Source: Bacteroidota bacterium (GTDB taxonomy: Bacteria; Bacteroidota; Bacteroidia; NS11-12g; UBA955). Taken from it: 64,000 nt of DNA. Positions 51,781 to 60,267 of this stretch are shown here, piece after piece. A program made the position numbers and the translations under genes. How positions within the stretch are numbered: position 1 is the stretch's first letter; every line of letters starts with the position of its first letter. Below the pieces are notes generated by a model. It worked only from the letters and a program-made list of their open reading frames with translations, had not been told where the DNA came from and ran no database searches. The stretch lies in contig JAGXTF010000118.1 of NCBI GenBank assembly GCA_018333525.1, positions 186,001 through 250,000 of the forward strand, given 5' to 3'.

Positions 51781-52650
51781 TTATTGCCTGTACATGGCAT
51801 TTTTAACTTCCATCAGATACCGTTTGGCAGTGGTGTATTCCGGTGCCATTTTCACCACTTCCTCCAAAGTTTTGGTCGCCTTTACCAGCTGTCCGGAATT
51901 GGCTTGCATCAATCCGCGCAGAAATAAAAATGCCGCTTTTGAAGGTATCTGATCCACCCTGCGTTCGTCAATTGCAGTTATTCTCACTTTTTTTACGGCA
52001 ACATTGGGAGACTTTAACACCTCACTTACAATAGATTCCGTTTTTTTCACATCCTGATAAATAATTAAATGGATGTATGCAATATTCCACAAATACGTAT
52101 TGTCACCGGTTTTCTCCCATAAATCATTGTAAATAGCCAAAGCCTCCTTATCGTTCTGAAAAAGCAACAACATTTTGGCGCGGATATCAATTAAAAATTC
52201 GTTTTGCGGATTGAGTTTTAATCCCTGCTCCGCATATACCAATGCAGATTTGGGAACAAAACTTCCACCCGGTGTCATTAAATATAAATAATGATAAAAA
52301 GCAAGACTGTCATAAATCCAATATGCCTGTGAAGAATCCAGTTGCAGCAACTGATTCAGATATACAACAGAAGTGGAATAATCTCCTGCTTTGCTTGTAT
52401 TTTTAAATAGATTGTATGTGGAAAAAATTGCCTTTTCCTTCTCTTGTTTTTGCAATAACTGAATGCTGTCTCGCACCAGATTTAATTGCATATTTTGAGA
52501 AATCAGCTTGCTATCGGCTTGTTTCAGATCTGTTTTTAATTGTAAAATATCAGCATTTTGAGCCTCATATTTCTTTACGGATACACAGGAAAAAAAGAGG
52601 CTAGAGACAATTGTAAAAGCAATTGTCACTTGGGTTTTAGAAAGAAACAT
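51781..52650 (-). CDS. TPR lipoprotein with coiled-coil N-terminus (paralogue 1)
   Basis: A 289-residue lipoprotein: signal with FFSC lipobox, then C-V-S-V-K-K-Y and a coiled coil (DILQLKTDLKQADSKLISQN onward) to about residue 75. TPR-like helices follow: STSVVYLNQLLQLDSSQAYW, YDSLAFYHYLYLMTPGG, ALVYAEQGLKLNPQNEFLID, ALAIYNDLWEKTGDNTYLWN and a last pair near QLVKATKTLEEVVKMAPEYT. The TPR part is clearly paralogous to the gene 3 bp upstream (52653), from which it differs by the added coiled coil. Such proteins usually act as scaffolds at the outer or inner membrane. Both genes are divergent from the giant T9SS protein gene at 53440, so a role in its export or anchoring is conceivable, not shown. 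Confidence 0.75.
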   Translation of the reverse strand: MFLSKTQVTIAFTIVSSLFFSCVSVKKYEAQNADILQLKTDLKQADSKLISQNMQLNLVRDSIQLLQKQEKEKAIFSTYNLFKNTSKAGDYSTSVVYLNQLLQLDSSQAYWIYDSLAFYHYLYLMTPGGSFVPKSALVYAEQGLKLNPQNEFLIDIRAKMLLLFQNDKEALAIYNDLWEKTGDNTYLWNIAYIHLIIYQDVKKTESIVSEVLKSPNVAVKKVRITAIDERRVDQIPSKAAFLFLRGLMQANSGQLVKATKTLEEVVKMAPEYTTAKRYLMEVKNAMYRQ

Positions 52651-52652
52651 GT

Positions 52653-53393
52653 TTAATTATTTTGTCTTTTTGCGCTTTGTTGCAATTCATATGCAGCGAG
52701 TTTAGCAGCATAAAAATTTGGGGATTCTTTGAGTGCTTCCTGCAGTGCTAATGAAGCTTCCAGTACTTTATTCTGTACAATAAGCACTGTTGCTTTTAAA
52801 TAAATAAAAGCAGCTTTGGATTTGATTTTCTCCTGAATTTTATCAGGCAACAAATCTATTCTCACTGTTTTGGTTTCGGATTGCGGATTTGCAATTGCAG
52901 CATCAATTAATGAATCCGCTTTTGCAAGGTTCTTTTTGTGGTGGGCTTCCATGAAATATAAAATCCATAAGTAAGTATCGTCATGGGTTTTATTCCAAAG
53001 GCTGCGGAAAGAAGTTTCAGCAACGGTCACTTTTTGATCTTCCAGGTCTAATCGGGCTTTGATTTCAGCCAGATAGGTGTTTTCCGGATTGATATCCAAT
53101 CCTTTTTGGGCGTAATAAATGGCGGTATGGGTGTTTCGCACTGTACCCGGGGCAACCAGTTGAAAATAGTGGTAATAGGCCAGACTGTCATAAGCCCATG
53201 TATTATTTGCCGAATCCTGATTCACCAGTTGTAAAAGCAAGGCACAGGCTGCGTGATAATCCTGAGCATTTTGCGCCAGGGTATAGGATTTTAGAAGTTT
53301 GGCAGATTCCGTTGCTTTTTTTGAGGTGCAGGCGGGCAACAAAAGGGCACAAAATACCGTCAGTATTAAAAAAAACTTGGACTGCGTTTTCAT
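52653..53393 (-). CDS. TPR lipoprotein (paralogue 2)
   Basis: A 246-residue lipoprotein with signal FLILTVFCALLLPAC (lipobox LLPAC). TPR-like helices match the neighbour's in order: YHAACALLLQLVNQDSANNTW, YDSLAYYHYFQLVAPG, AIYYAQKGLDINPENTYLAE, ETSFRSLWNKTHDDTYLWI, and VRIDLLPDKIQEKIKSKAAF then LEASLALQEALKESPNFYAA. It lacks the coiled coil of paralogue 1. The downstream paralogue starts 2 bp after its stop, so the two form an operon from one duplication. Divergent from the giant protein gene, with 46 bp between the starts. Confidence 0.75.
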   Translation of the reverse strand: MKTQSKFFLILTVFCALLLPACTSKKATESAKLLKSYTLAQNAQDYHAACALLLQLVNQDSANNTWAYDSLAYYHYFQLVAPGTVRNTHTAIYYAQKGLDINPENTYLAEIKARLDLEDQKVTVAETSFRSLWNKTHDDTYLWILYFMEAHHKKNLAKADSLIDAAIANPQSETKTVRIDLLPDKIQEKIKSKAAFIYLKATVLIVQNKVLEASLALQEALKESPNFYAAKLAAYELQQSAKRQNN

Positions 53394-53410
53394 TTGACGC
53401 GCAAAATAAG

Positions 53411-53418
53411 TAATTTTG
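53411..53418 (+). promoter_or_regulatory. -7 box TAATTTTG of the second giant T9SS gene
   Basis: An exact TAnnTTTG match 21 nt before the ATG at 53440, within the 46-bp divergent gap. A TTTG 14 nt further upstream is nearer than the usual 19-21 nt spacing, so the -33 element is uncertain. Confidence 0.5.
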
Positions 53419-53439
53419 AAAGATTGTTGTTAAAACATA

Positions 53440-56400
53440 ATGAGAATTAGAATTCTCGTTTTACTTGTATATGTAGCCTTACTGGAGGGACTAAAGGCGC
53501 AAACAGGACCTGAAATTGAAGTACTTACTCCGAATCCATGTGTTCCGGAGCAGGTATCGTTGCGAGTGATAAATTGCTCGTCCTGTATCAGCTATGAATG
53601 GGAAATTGGGGCCGGAAAAGGTTACAAACGAGCCGGCAGCAACTATTCTACCATCATAAACGATACCGGCTGGTTTGATGTAAATGTAAAAATCACCACA
53701 AGTTCCAATTCCACCTTATTAATCACCAAAAAAGCGGCTTTCTATGGCAGGCCTGCACCCGCAATAAAATTTACCGTGAGTCAACCTGTGCTATGCCATG
53801 GTGCTGATTCTATACTGGTGACTGACAATACATCGGGAATAAAATCCAGAGATTGGTTTATCGATGGAAAGGTTTTTTACAACGGACCCAAACAAGTAAA
53901 AATCGGATTAACTCCCCTGCAGGGATACCGAAGTGTGTATCTGCTGGTGCGCGACAGTTTCAATTGCAAAGCCACGATTTTAAAAGACTCGGTAATTGGT
54001 GTTTGGGATTCTGTTAAAGCTACTGTGAATAGTTCGCTCACGGGCAAATGTGCACCAACAACAGTGAACTTTTCCGCCTTATTGGATACCGGAAAGCACA
54101 AAATAACATCATATTTCTGGAAATTTGAGAAAGGCCTGCCTGCTACCAGTTCGGAGGCTGCTCCTTCAGGAATTGCATACGCCAAAGGAGATACCCTTGA
54201 CGTATCTCTGAAAATAACTACCAACAGGGGATGCACCTTTAATTACAAATACAACAACCTTCTGAATATTGGAGATACCTCTATACTGAAAATAGGGATT
54301 TCCAAATTGCGTCTGTGTGCAAACGAACCCATTCAATTGAGTGTAACCGGAGGGAAAACATTAAGCCCCACGTGGAATGTGGATAGCGTTGCAACAAATG
54401 AAGGCACTCAAAAGGGGACTACAGTTACTTATTCTTTTAAAGATACCGGAAATCCTATTTTCAGGGTTTCTGAAAATTTTAAAGGATGCATCTCCTATGC
54501 ACAATTCACTACAAAAGTCACTGTAGAAGGCCCCGTAGCAGTGGTTGTTTCTGAATCGCCATTTTATTGCGGTGCGCCGAAAACCCTGATATTCACAAAT
54601 AATTCTGAATCATGGCCGGGTGGAACGAGTTGGAAATGGCAGCTTTGGGACAGTAAGGGTAACCTGGTTACCAGTTCCACCTCAAAAAATTTCTCTTATA
54701 CCACCAATACTGGTGAAAATTATTCGGTTCAATTGAAAGCTACTGGTACCAATGGCTGTGCCGACTCCATGTATTTAAAAAAGGCGAGTGTATTCGGACA
54801 TATTGATACCAATTTTTTAGTAAATCCAAATCCTGCTTGTCCCGGAAAAGCAATAACCCTGAACCCACTGGCGGGTGGAGGAAGTCCATCAGATCCGAAT
54901 AAATTTCTCTGGACCATTTTTGACAAATCGGGAAATAAAATAGCCACAGACAATCAGGTTTACGGAAGTTTTTCTCTCGCCAACCCCGGAGATTATTCTG
55001 CGAAACTGCTGGTTTATAACAATAGCAATTGCAGGGATTCGCTTACGCTGAAAGATACCATTCATGTGGTTTCTCCTTCTTTATCCATTAGCTTTAAAGA
55101 TAGCCATGTTTGCCTGAACAGGCAATTGATGTTCGTTGCTTCATACAATGTAAAAAGTCCTTCGGCTTATGTATTCTGGGAGTTTACCAATATAGATTCT
55201 GCTGGTGTAACCTTATTTGGAAACAGAGATACAGCCAGATTTTATCCGCCAAAAACGGGCAGATATAAACTATCCGCGGCTCTTTTGGATACAGCCAAAA
55301 ATGCCTGCACTTTTGGTATTAAATATCCCGGGTTATTTTATGCGAGTGGTATTCGCGTAAAAGTAACGCCACCCGAAACAAATGGTTGCGTTCCGCTTAA
55401 TGTAAATCTAAGTGCCACTCTGGTGGAAAATGTGAATTATAAAGTCAAAAATTCAACGATAAATTATGGTTGGAAAATTGGCGCGTCCAATTTTACATTT
55501 GGCACACCCAATGCATGGAGCACTTCGGTAACCGCTAATGCGGAAGCACAATACTGGCCGTATTTCAAATATTCCAATGCAAGTGGTTGCATGGATTCAT
55601 CCTATGCAGTTGTAGATAGCAGATTTCAAGCCAGCTTCTATCTGGATAATGTTGCACATTGTGTAGGGCAAACAGGTAAAATTATTAATCAGGCAACACC
55701 CTGGGCAACCAATTATATCTATGATGCGGACCCTTCCATCATTTTTACACCAAGCAGATTTGTTGCAACTCCTACCATTCGGTTTACAAAACCCGGTACC
55801 TGGAAAATTGGACAGATAATCAATAACGGTTCCTGCTATGATACTTTTTACAATTGGTTTACCATTTATGATGTTAAAGCAGACTTCTATACCCCGGATA
55901 GCATCAGTTATTGTGCACCACGACTGATCAATTTTGTAAATACAACCAACTCCACATTTTACAATTATTGGAAATTTGGAGATGGAGATTCTGCGGTTTC
56001 CATGTTTAATGATTTAACAGGGCATCTTTACCTTAAAAACAACTCCAGACCCGGATTTGACGTTACGCTGGTAGCTGAAAATTATTATGGCTGCAGGGAT
56101 ACCATTACGAAGAAGGCCTATTTAAAACTCATTGGCCCTGTTCCGGATTTCAGTGCAGAAAACACTACCGGTTGTGAACCTTTGAGGGTAACCTTCAAAA
56201 ATAAAAGTTACGATTACAGCCGTATGTTGTTAGACTATGACAACGGGGTGGTTTTGGATTCCATGGAACTTGGATATTTTGATTATTTGGTTACCAATAA
56301 AGCGCTTCCAAATCAACAGTATTTCCCGCGTTTGCTTTTGATTGACACTCTGGGTTGTTCCGCTATGGCTGAGTGTCCGGATACTATTAATGTGTTAAAA

Positions 56401-58341
56401 GGCCCCGAACCAAAATTTTCATTTACATCCGTTAATTTTATTAGAAATACCGAAGGTTGTGCAGGGCAATTATTGGTGAAATTTACCAATCAAAGCAAAT
56501 TCTTTGGCCGTACTTATTGGGATTTTAATGCCGATGGAATTACGGATATAAAAAATCAAAATACACCTTCATACTTGTATGATAAACCCGGAGTATTTTA
56601 TCCGCAGTTGGTTGCAGAACATGTAAACGGATGTAAAGATACTTTTGTTAAAGATTCGCTTGTGGTTTGGGCACCTCCGGTTGCAAACTTTAAACCAAAT
56701 GCAGATACCACATGTGCCGTAAATCCGGTGAAATTCACATTTACAGGTAGTTTCAGTCACCCGGTAAAGAAATACATCTGGAACTTTGGCGAACTGCCTG
56801 TTTATAACGATACCTCAGGAATGGCGTCTCCGGTTTGGAAATACAACACTCCGTTTAACCACAATGTATCGCTGCAGATAGAAGATATCAAAGGATGTAA
56901 GGATCAAATCGTTCGCAACCTTTATGTAAATGATACCACCGGGCCGAAAAAACCGGAACTGGCTTATGTTACAGTGAAGGATGATAAATATGTGGAGTTT
57001 TACTGGAAGCAATCCAAACTCGGGAATTTCCTGCAATACCATGTTTTGCTGGATAGCCTTGGATTATGGCCTAAGGCCAAATTCAACAAACGCGGAGATA
57101 CCATGTTTGATGCGGATTACAGTTCGCAGTTGAGCAACCGGAGATTCTGTTATACAATGCGTGTGGAAGATACGTGTAACCAACGCGGTATAGCAGCCAA
57201 TAGCCATTGTACCATTGTTCTTAGAGACAGCGCATTTGAGCCCTTTAATATCCATTTGAACTGGCTCGGATATGACTGGTGGGGGTCGGAATTAGACCAC
57301 TATGAAATTTTCAGAAAAACAGGCAATGGCAATTTTGTGAAACTTGCCGATGTGAAACCCGGCAAACTGAGTTACACAGATAGTTTTCTGTGCGATAAAG
57401 ATTATTGTTATTACGTAGAAGCAGTTCACAAAAACAGGGAATATCGTTCCAGAAGTAATACCACCTGTAAGCGGCCTATTTACCTGAAACCAGACAGTTC
57501 TGTTAAAACGACGCTGGTGAGTGTAAAAGACAATGCATACCCTGAAGTCCACTGGGAGCCATACTATAAATATTATCGCAATTGGTCTTATGTTCTGGAG
57601 AGGTCTTCCAATGGCATGACCGGTACATTTTCAAAAGTGAATGAGGTTCGCGGACTGGATACGATTGATATTGCTACAAACGTGCAGGACAGGTCTAATT
57701 TTTACAGAATCAGTTTTAAAGACCATTGTGGAGTAAAAGGAGAGCCCGGGTTAATTTCAAACACCATTTGGCTAAAGGCAGAAAAGAAAGAACGAAATAA
57801 CAGCAGCCTTACCTGGACTCCTTATGACTATTGGCATAGCGGAGTAAAAAATTATGGGCTGCAGTTGAAAAACCAAAGCGGGGTGTTTCAGGATATGGCA
57901 TCGTTTTCGCCAACCACTACCAGTACTGAAAACATTGATATTGAAAAGCTGAATCTGGATAGCATTTGCTTTCGGGTTTATGCAGTAAAAGATACGATTA
58001 CATCGGATACTTCCTGGTCCAATGAAGTATGTTTGGTACCAGCCTCTTATATTCATGTTCCTACGGCTTTTACACCGGATTTAAATGATCTCAATGATGT
58101 TTTTAAACCGGTAAGCGGCTTTCTTCATAATGAAATTGAAAATTCCAATACCCGCTATGAATTTCGTATTTACAACCGCTGGGGACAAATGGTTTATATG
58201 ACCAACGATCCAAAAGAAGGTTGGAATGGAACCTGTAACGACGTATTCTGTGAAAGCGGATTATATATTTGGAAGCTTCAGGCAGTGGGGTATGACGGGG
58301 TTGCCTACAGAATGGATGGCACGGTTTATTTGCTTCGCTGA
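53440..58341 (+). CDS. Giant PKD/beta-sandwich surface protein with T9SS type-B C-terminal domain
   Basis: A 1633-residue exported protein with signal MRIRILVLLVYVALLEGLKAQ. Residues about 25-1150 are a chain of PKD-like and related immunoglobulin-like domains with recurring GC-x-P(L)-x-V-x-F and W-x-FG-x-G motifs and paired cysteines (APTTVNFSALLDTGKHKITS, TGCEPLRVTFKNKS, WKFGDGDSAVSMFN). Residues about 1180-1530 look like fibronectin-type-III-like repeats (YVEFYWKQSKLGNFLQYHVL, WGSELDHYEIFRKTGNGNFV). The last 90 residues are a type-B sorting domain (IHVPTAFTPDLNDLNDVFKP, EFRIYNRWGQMVYMT, WNGTCNDVFCESGLYIWKL). It has the same overall plan as the 19.8-kb gene but differs in the fibronectin-like section. 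Likely a T9SS-exported adhesin or matrix component. Confidence 0.88.
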   Translation: MRIRILVLLVYVALLEGLKAQTGPEIEVLTPNPCVPEQVSLRVINCSSCISYEWEIGAGKGYKRAGSNYSTIINDTGWFDVNVKITTSSNSTLLITKKAAFYGRPAPAIKFTVSQPVLCHGADSILVTDNTSGIKSRDWFIDGKVFYNGPKQVKIGLTPLQGYRSVYLLVRDSFNCKATILKDSVIGVWDSVKATVNSSLTGKCAPTTVNFSALLDTGKHKITSYFWKFEKGLPATSSEAAPSGIAYAKGDTLDVSLKITTNRGCTFNYKYNNLLNIGDTSILKIGISKLRLCANEPIQLSVTGGKTLSPTWNVDSVATNEGTQKGTTVTYSFKDTGNPIFRVSENFKGCISYAQFTTKVTVEGPVAVVVSESPFYCGAPKTLIFTNNSESWPGGTSWKWQLWDSKGNLVTSSTSKNFSYTTNTGENYSVQLKATGTNGCADSMYLKKASVFGHIDTNFLVNPNPACPGKAITLNPLAGGGSPSDPNKFLWTIFDKSGNKIATDNQVYGSFSLANPGDYSAKLLVYNNSNCRDSLTLKDTIHVVSPSLSISFKDSHVCLNRQLMFVASYNVKSPSAYVFWEFTNIDSAGVTLFGNRDTARFYPPKTGRYKLSAALLDTAKNACTFGIKYPGLFYASGIRVKVTPPETNGCVPLNVNLSATLVENVNYKVKNSTINYGWKIGASNFTFGTPNAWSTSVTANAEAQYWPYFKYSNASGCMDSSYAVVDSRFQASFYLDNVAHCVGQTGKIINQATPWATNYIYDADPSIIFTPSRFVATPTIRFTKPGTWKIGQIINNGSCYDTFYNWFTIYDVKADFYTPDSISYCAPRLINFVNTTNSTFYNYWKFGDGDSAVSMFNDLTGHLYLKNNSRPGFDVTLVAENYYGCRDTITKKAYLKLIGPVPDFSAENTTGCEPLRVTFKNKSYDYSRMLLDYDNGVVLDSMELGYFDYLVTNKALPNQQYFPRLLLIDTLGCSAMAECPDTINVLKGPEPKFSFTSVNFIRNTEGCAGQLLVKFTNQSKFFGRTYWDFNADGITDIKNQNTPSYLYDKPGVFYPQLVAEHVNGCKDTFVKDSLVVWAPPVANFKPNADTTCAVNPVKFTFTGSFSHPVKKYIWNFGELPVYNDTSGMASPVWKYNTPFNHNVSLQIEDIKGCKDQIVRNLYVNDTTGPKKPELAYVTVKDDKYVEFYWKQSKLGNFLQYHVLLDSLGLWPKAKFNKRGDTMFDADYSSQLSNRRFCYTMRVEDTCNQRGIAANSHCTIVLRDSAFEPFNIHLNWLGYDWWGSELDHYEIFRKTGNGNFVKLADVKPGKLSYTDSFLCDKDYCYYVEAVHKNREYRSRSNTTCKRPIYLKPDSSVKTTLVSVKDNAYPEVHWEPYYKYYRNWSYVLERSSNGMTGTFSKVNEVRGLDTIDIATNVQDRSNFYRISFKDHCGVKGEPGLISNTIWLKAEKKERNNSSLTWTPYDYWHSGVKNYGLQLKNQSGVFQDMASFSPTTTSTENIDIEKLNLDSICFRVYAVKDTITSDTSWSNEVCLVPASYIHVPTAFTPDLNDLNDVFKPVSGFLHNEIENSNTRYEFRIYNRWGQMVYMTNDPKEGWNGTCNDVFCESGLYIWKLQAVGYDGVAYRMDGTVYLLR

Positions 58342-58356
58342 TTGGCAATAACGAAT

Positions 58357-58364
58357 TAACTTTG
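58357..58364 (+). promoter_or_regulatory. -7 box TAACTTTG of ffh
   Basis: An exact TAnnTTTG match ending 7 nt before the ffh ATG, predicting a leader of about 3 nt. It lies in the 30-bp gap after the giant protein gene, so ffh need not rely on readthrough. Confidence 0.5.
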
Positions 58365-58371
58365 CGGCTTT

Positions 58372-59685
58372 ATGTTTGATAACCTCCAAAGCCGACTGGA
58401 AAAAGCCTTTAAATCTCTTAAAGGGCAGGGAAGAATTACCGATTTAAATGTTGCCGAAACCGTAAAAGAAATTCGCAGAGCCCTGATTGCGGCCGATGTA
58501 AACTTCAAAGTTGCCAAGGATTTTACCGATACAGTGCTTGAAAAAGCCCAGGGGCAAAATGTAATTAAAGCCGTTTCTCCTGGTCAGTTACTCACCAAAA
58601 TTGTACATGATGAATTGGTGGAATTGTTGGGAGGTCAGAAGTCGGAGTTGGCCACCACAGGCAATCCTACCATCATATTAATTGCCGGTTTGCAGGGATC
58701 CGGTAAAACAACCTTTTCGGGAAAATTGAGCAAAATGCTCAAAGGGAAAGGTAAAAATCCATTGTTGGTTGCAGGTGATGTATACAGACCTGCCGCGAGA
58801 GAACAATTGAAGGTTTTGGGTGCTGCTGCTGAAGTTGAAGTTTATAGTGAAGACAGCAATCTGAACCCGGTACAAATTGCAGAGAATGCCATCAAGCATG
58901 CGAAAAACAACAACCACAATGTGGTGATTATTGATACCGCCGGTCGCCTCTCCATAGATAAGGAAATGATGGATGAAATCGCTGCAATTAAGAAGGTAGT
59001 AAAACCGAATGAGATCTTATTTGTGGTGGATTCCATGACCGGTCAGGATGCAGTAAATACGGCAAAGGCATTTAATGATGTTCTGGATTTCAGTGGCGTG
59101 GTACTTACCAAACTGGATGGCGATACCCGTGGTGGCGCTGCGCTATCTATAAAAAAGGTAGTAAACAAACCCATTAAATTTATTTCCACCGGTGAAAAAC
59201 CGGAAGCACTGGATGTGTTTTATCCTGAAAGGATGGCGGGTCGTATTCTTGGAATGGGAGACGTGGTTTCTTTGGTGGAGCGCGCCCAGATGGCGTTTGA
59301 TGAAGAAGAAGCGGAAAAAATCTCCAAAAAAATCGCCAAGAATAAATTCGACTTTGAAGATTTTTTAGCGCAATTGCAGCAAATTAAAAAAATGGGAAAT
59401 ATTAAGGACCTTATGGCAATGATTCCCGGTGTAGGAAGTAAAATCAAGGACCTGGATGTTGACGATAAAAGTTTTAAAGGGATTGAGGCATTGATACAAT
59501 CCATGACTCCGGAAGAGCGCGCCAAGCCAGAGATTCTCAATGCAGCTCGTAAACAAAGAATTGTAGGCGGAAGCGGAAGCTCCATTCAGGAGTTAAATAA
59601 ATTGCTCAGTCAATTCAATCAAATGCGACAGATGATGAAATCGATGAACAATAAAAAGATGCCATCCAACCTGATGCGCAGGTGA
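58372..59685 (+). CDS. ffh: Signal recognition particle protein Ffh (SRP54)
   Basis: A 437-residue SRP GTPase that targets nascent membrane proteins to FtsY and the translocon together with 4.5S RNA. The N domain (1-~95) is followed by the G domain with G1 GLQGSGKT (106-113), the DVYRPAAREQL insertion-box start, DTAGRLSIDKEMMDEI, and TKLDGDTRGGAALS. The C-terminal M domain (about 300-437) has FLAQLQQIKKMGNIKDLMAMIPGVG and the methionine-rich RQMMKSMNNKKMPSNLMRR end that binds RNA and signal peptides. Length and all motifs are normal. The 4.5S RNA gene was not recognised in the window. Confidence 0.97.
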   Translation: MFDNLQSRLEKAFKSLKGQGRITDLNVAETVKEIRRALIAADVNFKVAKDFTDTVLEKAQGQNVIKAVSPGQLLTKIVHDELVELLGGQKSELATTGNPTIILIAGLQGSGKTTFSGKLSKMLKGKGKNPLLVAGDVYRPAAREQLKVLGAAAEVEVYSEDSNLNPVQIAENAIKHAKNNNHNVVIIDTAGRLSIDKEMMDEIAAIKKVVKPNEILFVVDSMTGQDAVNTAKAFNDVLDFSGVVLTKLDGDTRGGAALSIKKVVNKPIKFISTGEKPEALDVFYPERMAGRILGMGDVVSLVERAQMAFDEEEAEKISKKIAKNKFDFEDFLAQLQQIKKMGNIKDLMAMIPGVGSKIKDLDVDDKSFKGIEALIQSMTPEERAKPEILNAARKQRIVGGSGSSIQELNKLLSQFNQMRQMMKSMNNKKMPSNLMRR

Positions 59686-60267
59686 TTGGGTCAATAAAAA
59701 CCTCTGTTTTTTCGTATGAAATTTTCTCCTTTTTAATTGGTTATTGGTTGAATTAACTCAAGTTGAATTCACCCGAATGGATAAGATTTCCAATTTCCGC
59801 ATACCCAAAAACCCAAATTCCAAAGCGAACTCTATCTGTTTGAATACCAAACAAAAGGATGAACATTCAACCAAGATTTTGGAACATCCTTGCCTGCAGC
59901 TGAGTCCTGTATAAAGATAAGAATATCAATCATTTGTAAAAACTTGACATTGTGCGCCAAATCAAAACAGAATAAATGTTCGGTTTCGTGACAAAATGGT
60001 CTCATTATTTTTTTGTGATTTTTAATAAAAAGAAACCGCTCTTTTGCTACGATTGTGTGAATTTCGACATTCTTCAAATTCGTATATATTATTGATATAC
60101 AATATTTTAATAATTACGGTCGTGAAATATTACAATTTTCAGACGAAAGCCGTAACGATAAGACAACCATATAAACAGATGAATTTTGCTATATTTGAAC
60201 ACCTGCGTTTTCCTCCAGAACACAGGAAATGTTAAACTTTAAACCAGATCAAGAAATTATTCACCAT
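59686..60267. other. Intergenic region with imperfect hairpin and promoter box
   Basis: 582 bp without a supported gene. After ffh, AAAAAC-CTCT-GTTTTTT is a weak terminator-like hairpin (near 59695-59715). An 81-codon minus-strand frame (59832-60077) and a 45-codon plus-strand frame starting near 59778 show no recognisable protein. At about 60114-60166 an imperfect inverted repeat pairs TTACGG-TCG-TGAAA with TTTCA-GACGA...CCGTAA. TATATTTG at 60190-60197 is a -7 box about 70 nt before the next gene. Confidence 0.5.
60190..60197 (+). promoter_or_regulatory. -7 box TATATTTG of the third giant gene
   Basis: An exact TAnnTTTG match 70 nt upstream of the ATG at 60268. The predicted leader of about 65 nt is long for this window. 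Confidence 0.5.

Noticed and set aside
59832-60077. 81-codon minus-strand frame after ffh
   Set aside because: No signal, domain, promoter box or neighbour supports it; it lies in a regulatory-looking gap. Kept only as a note.
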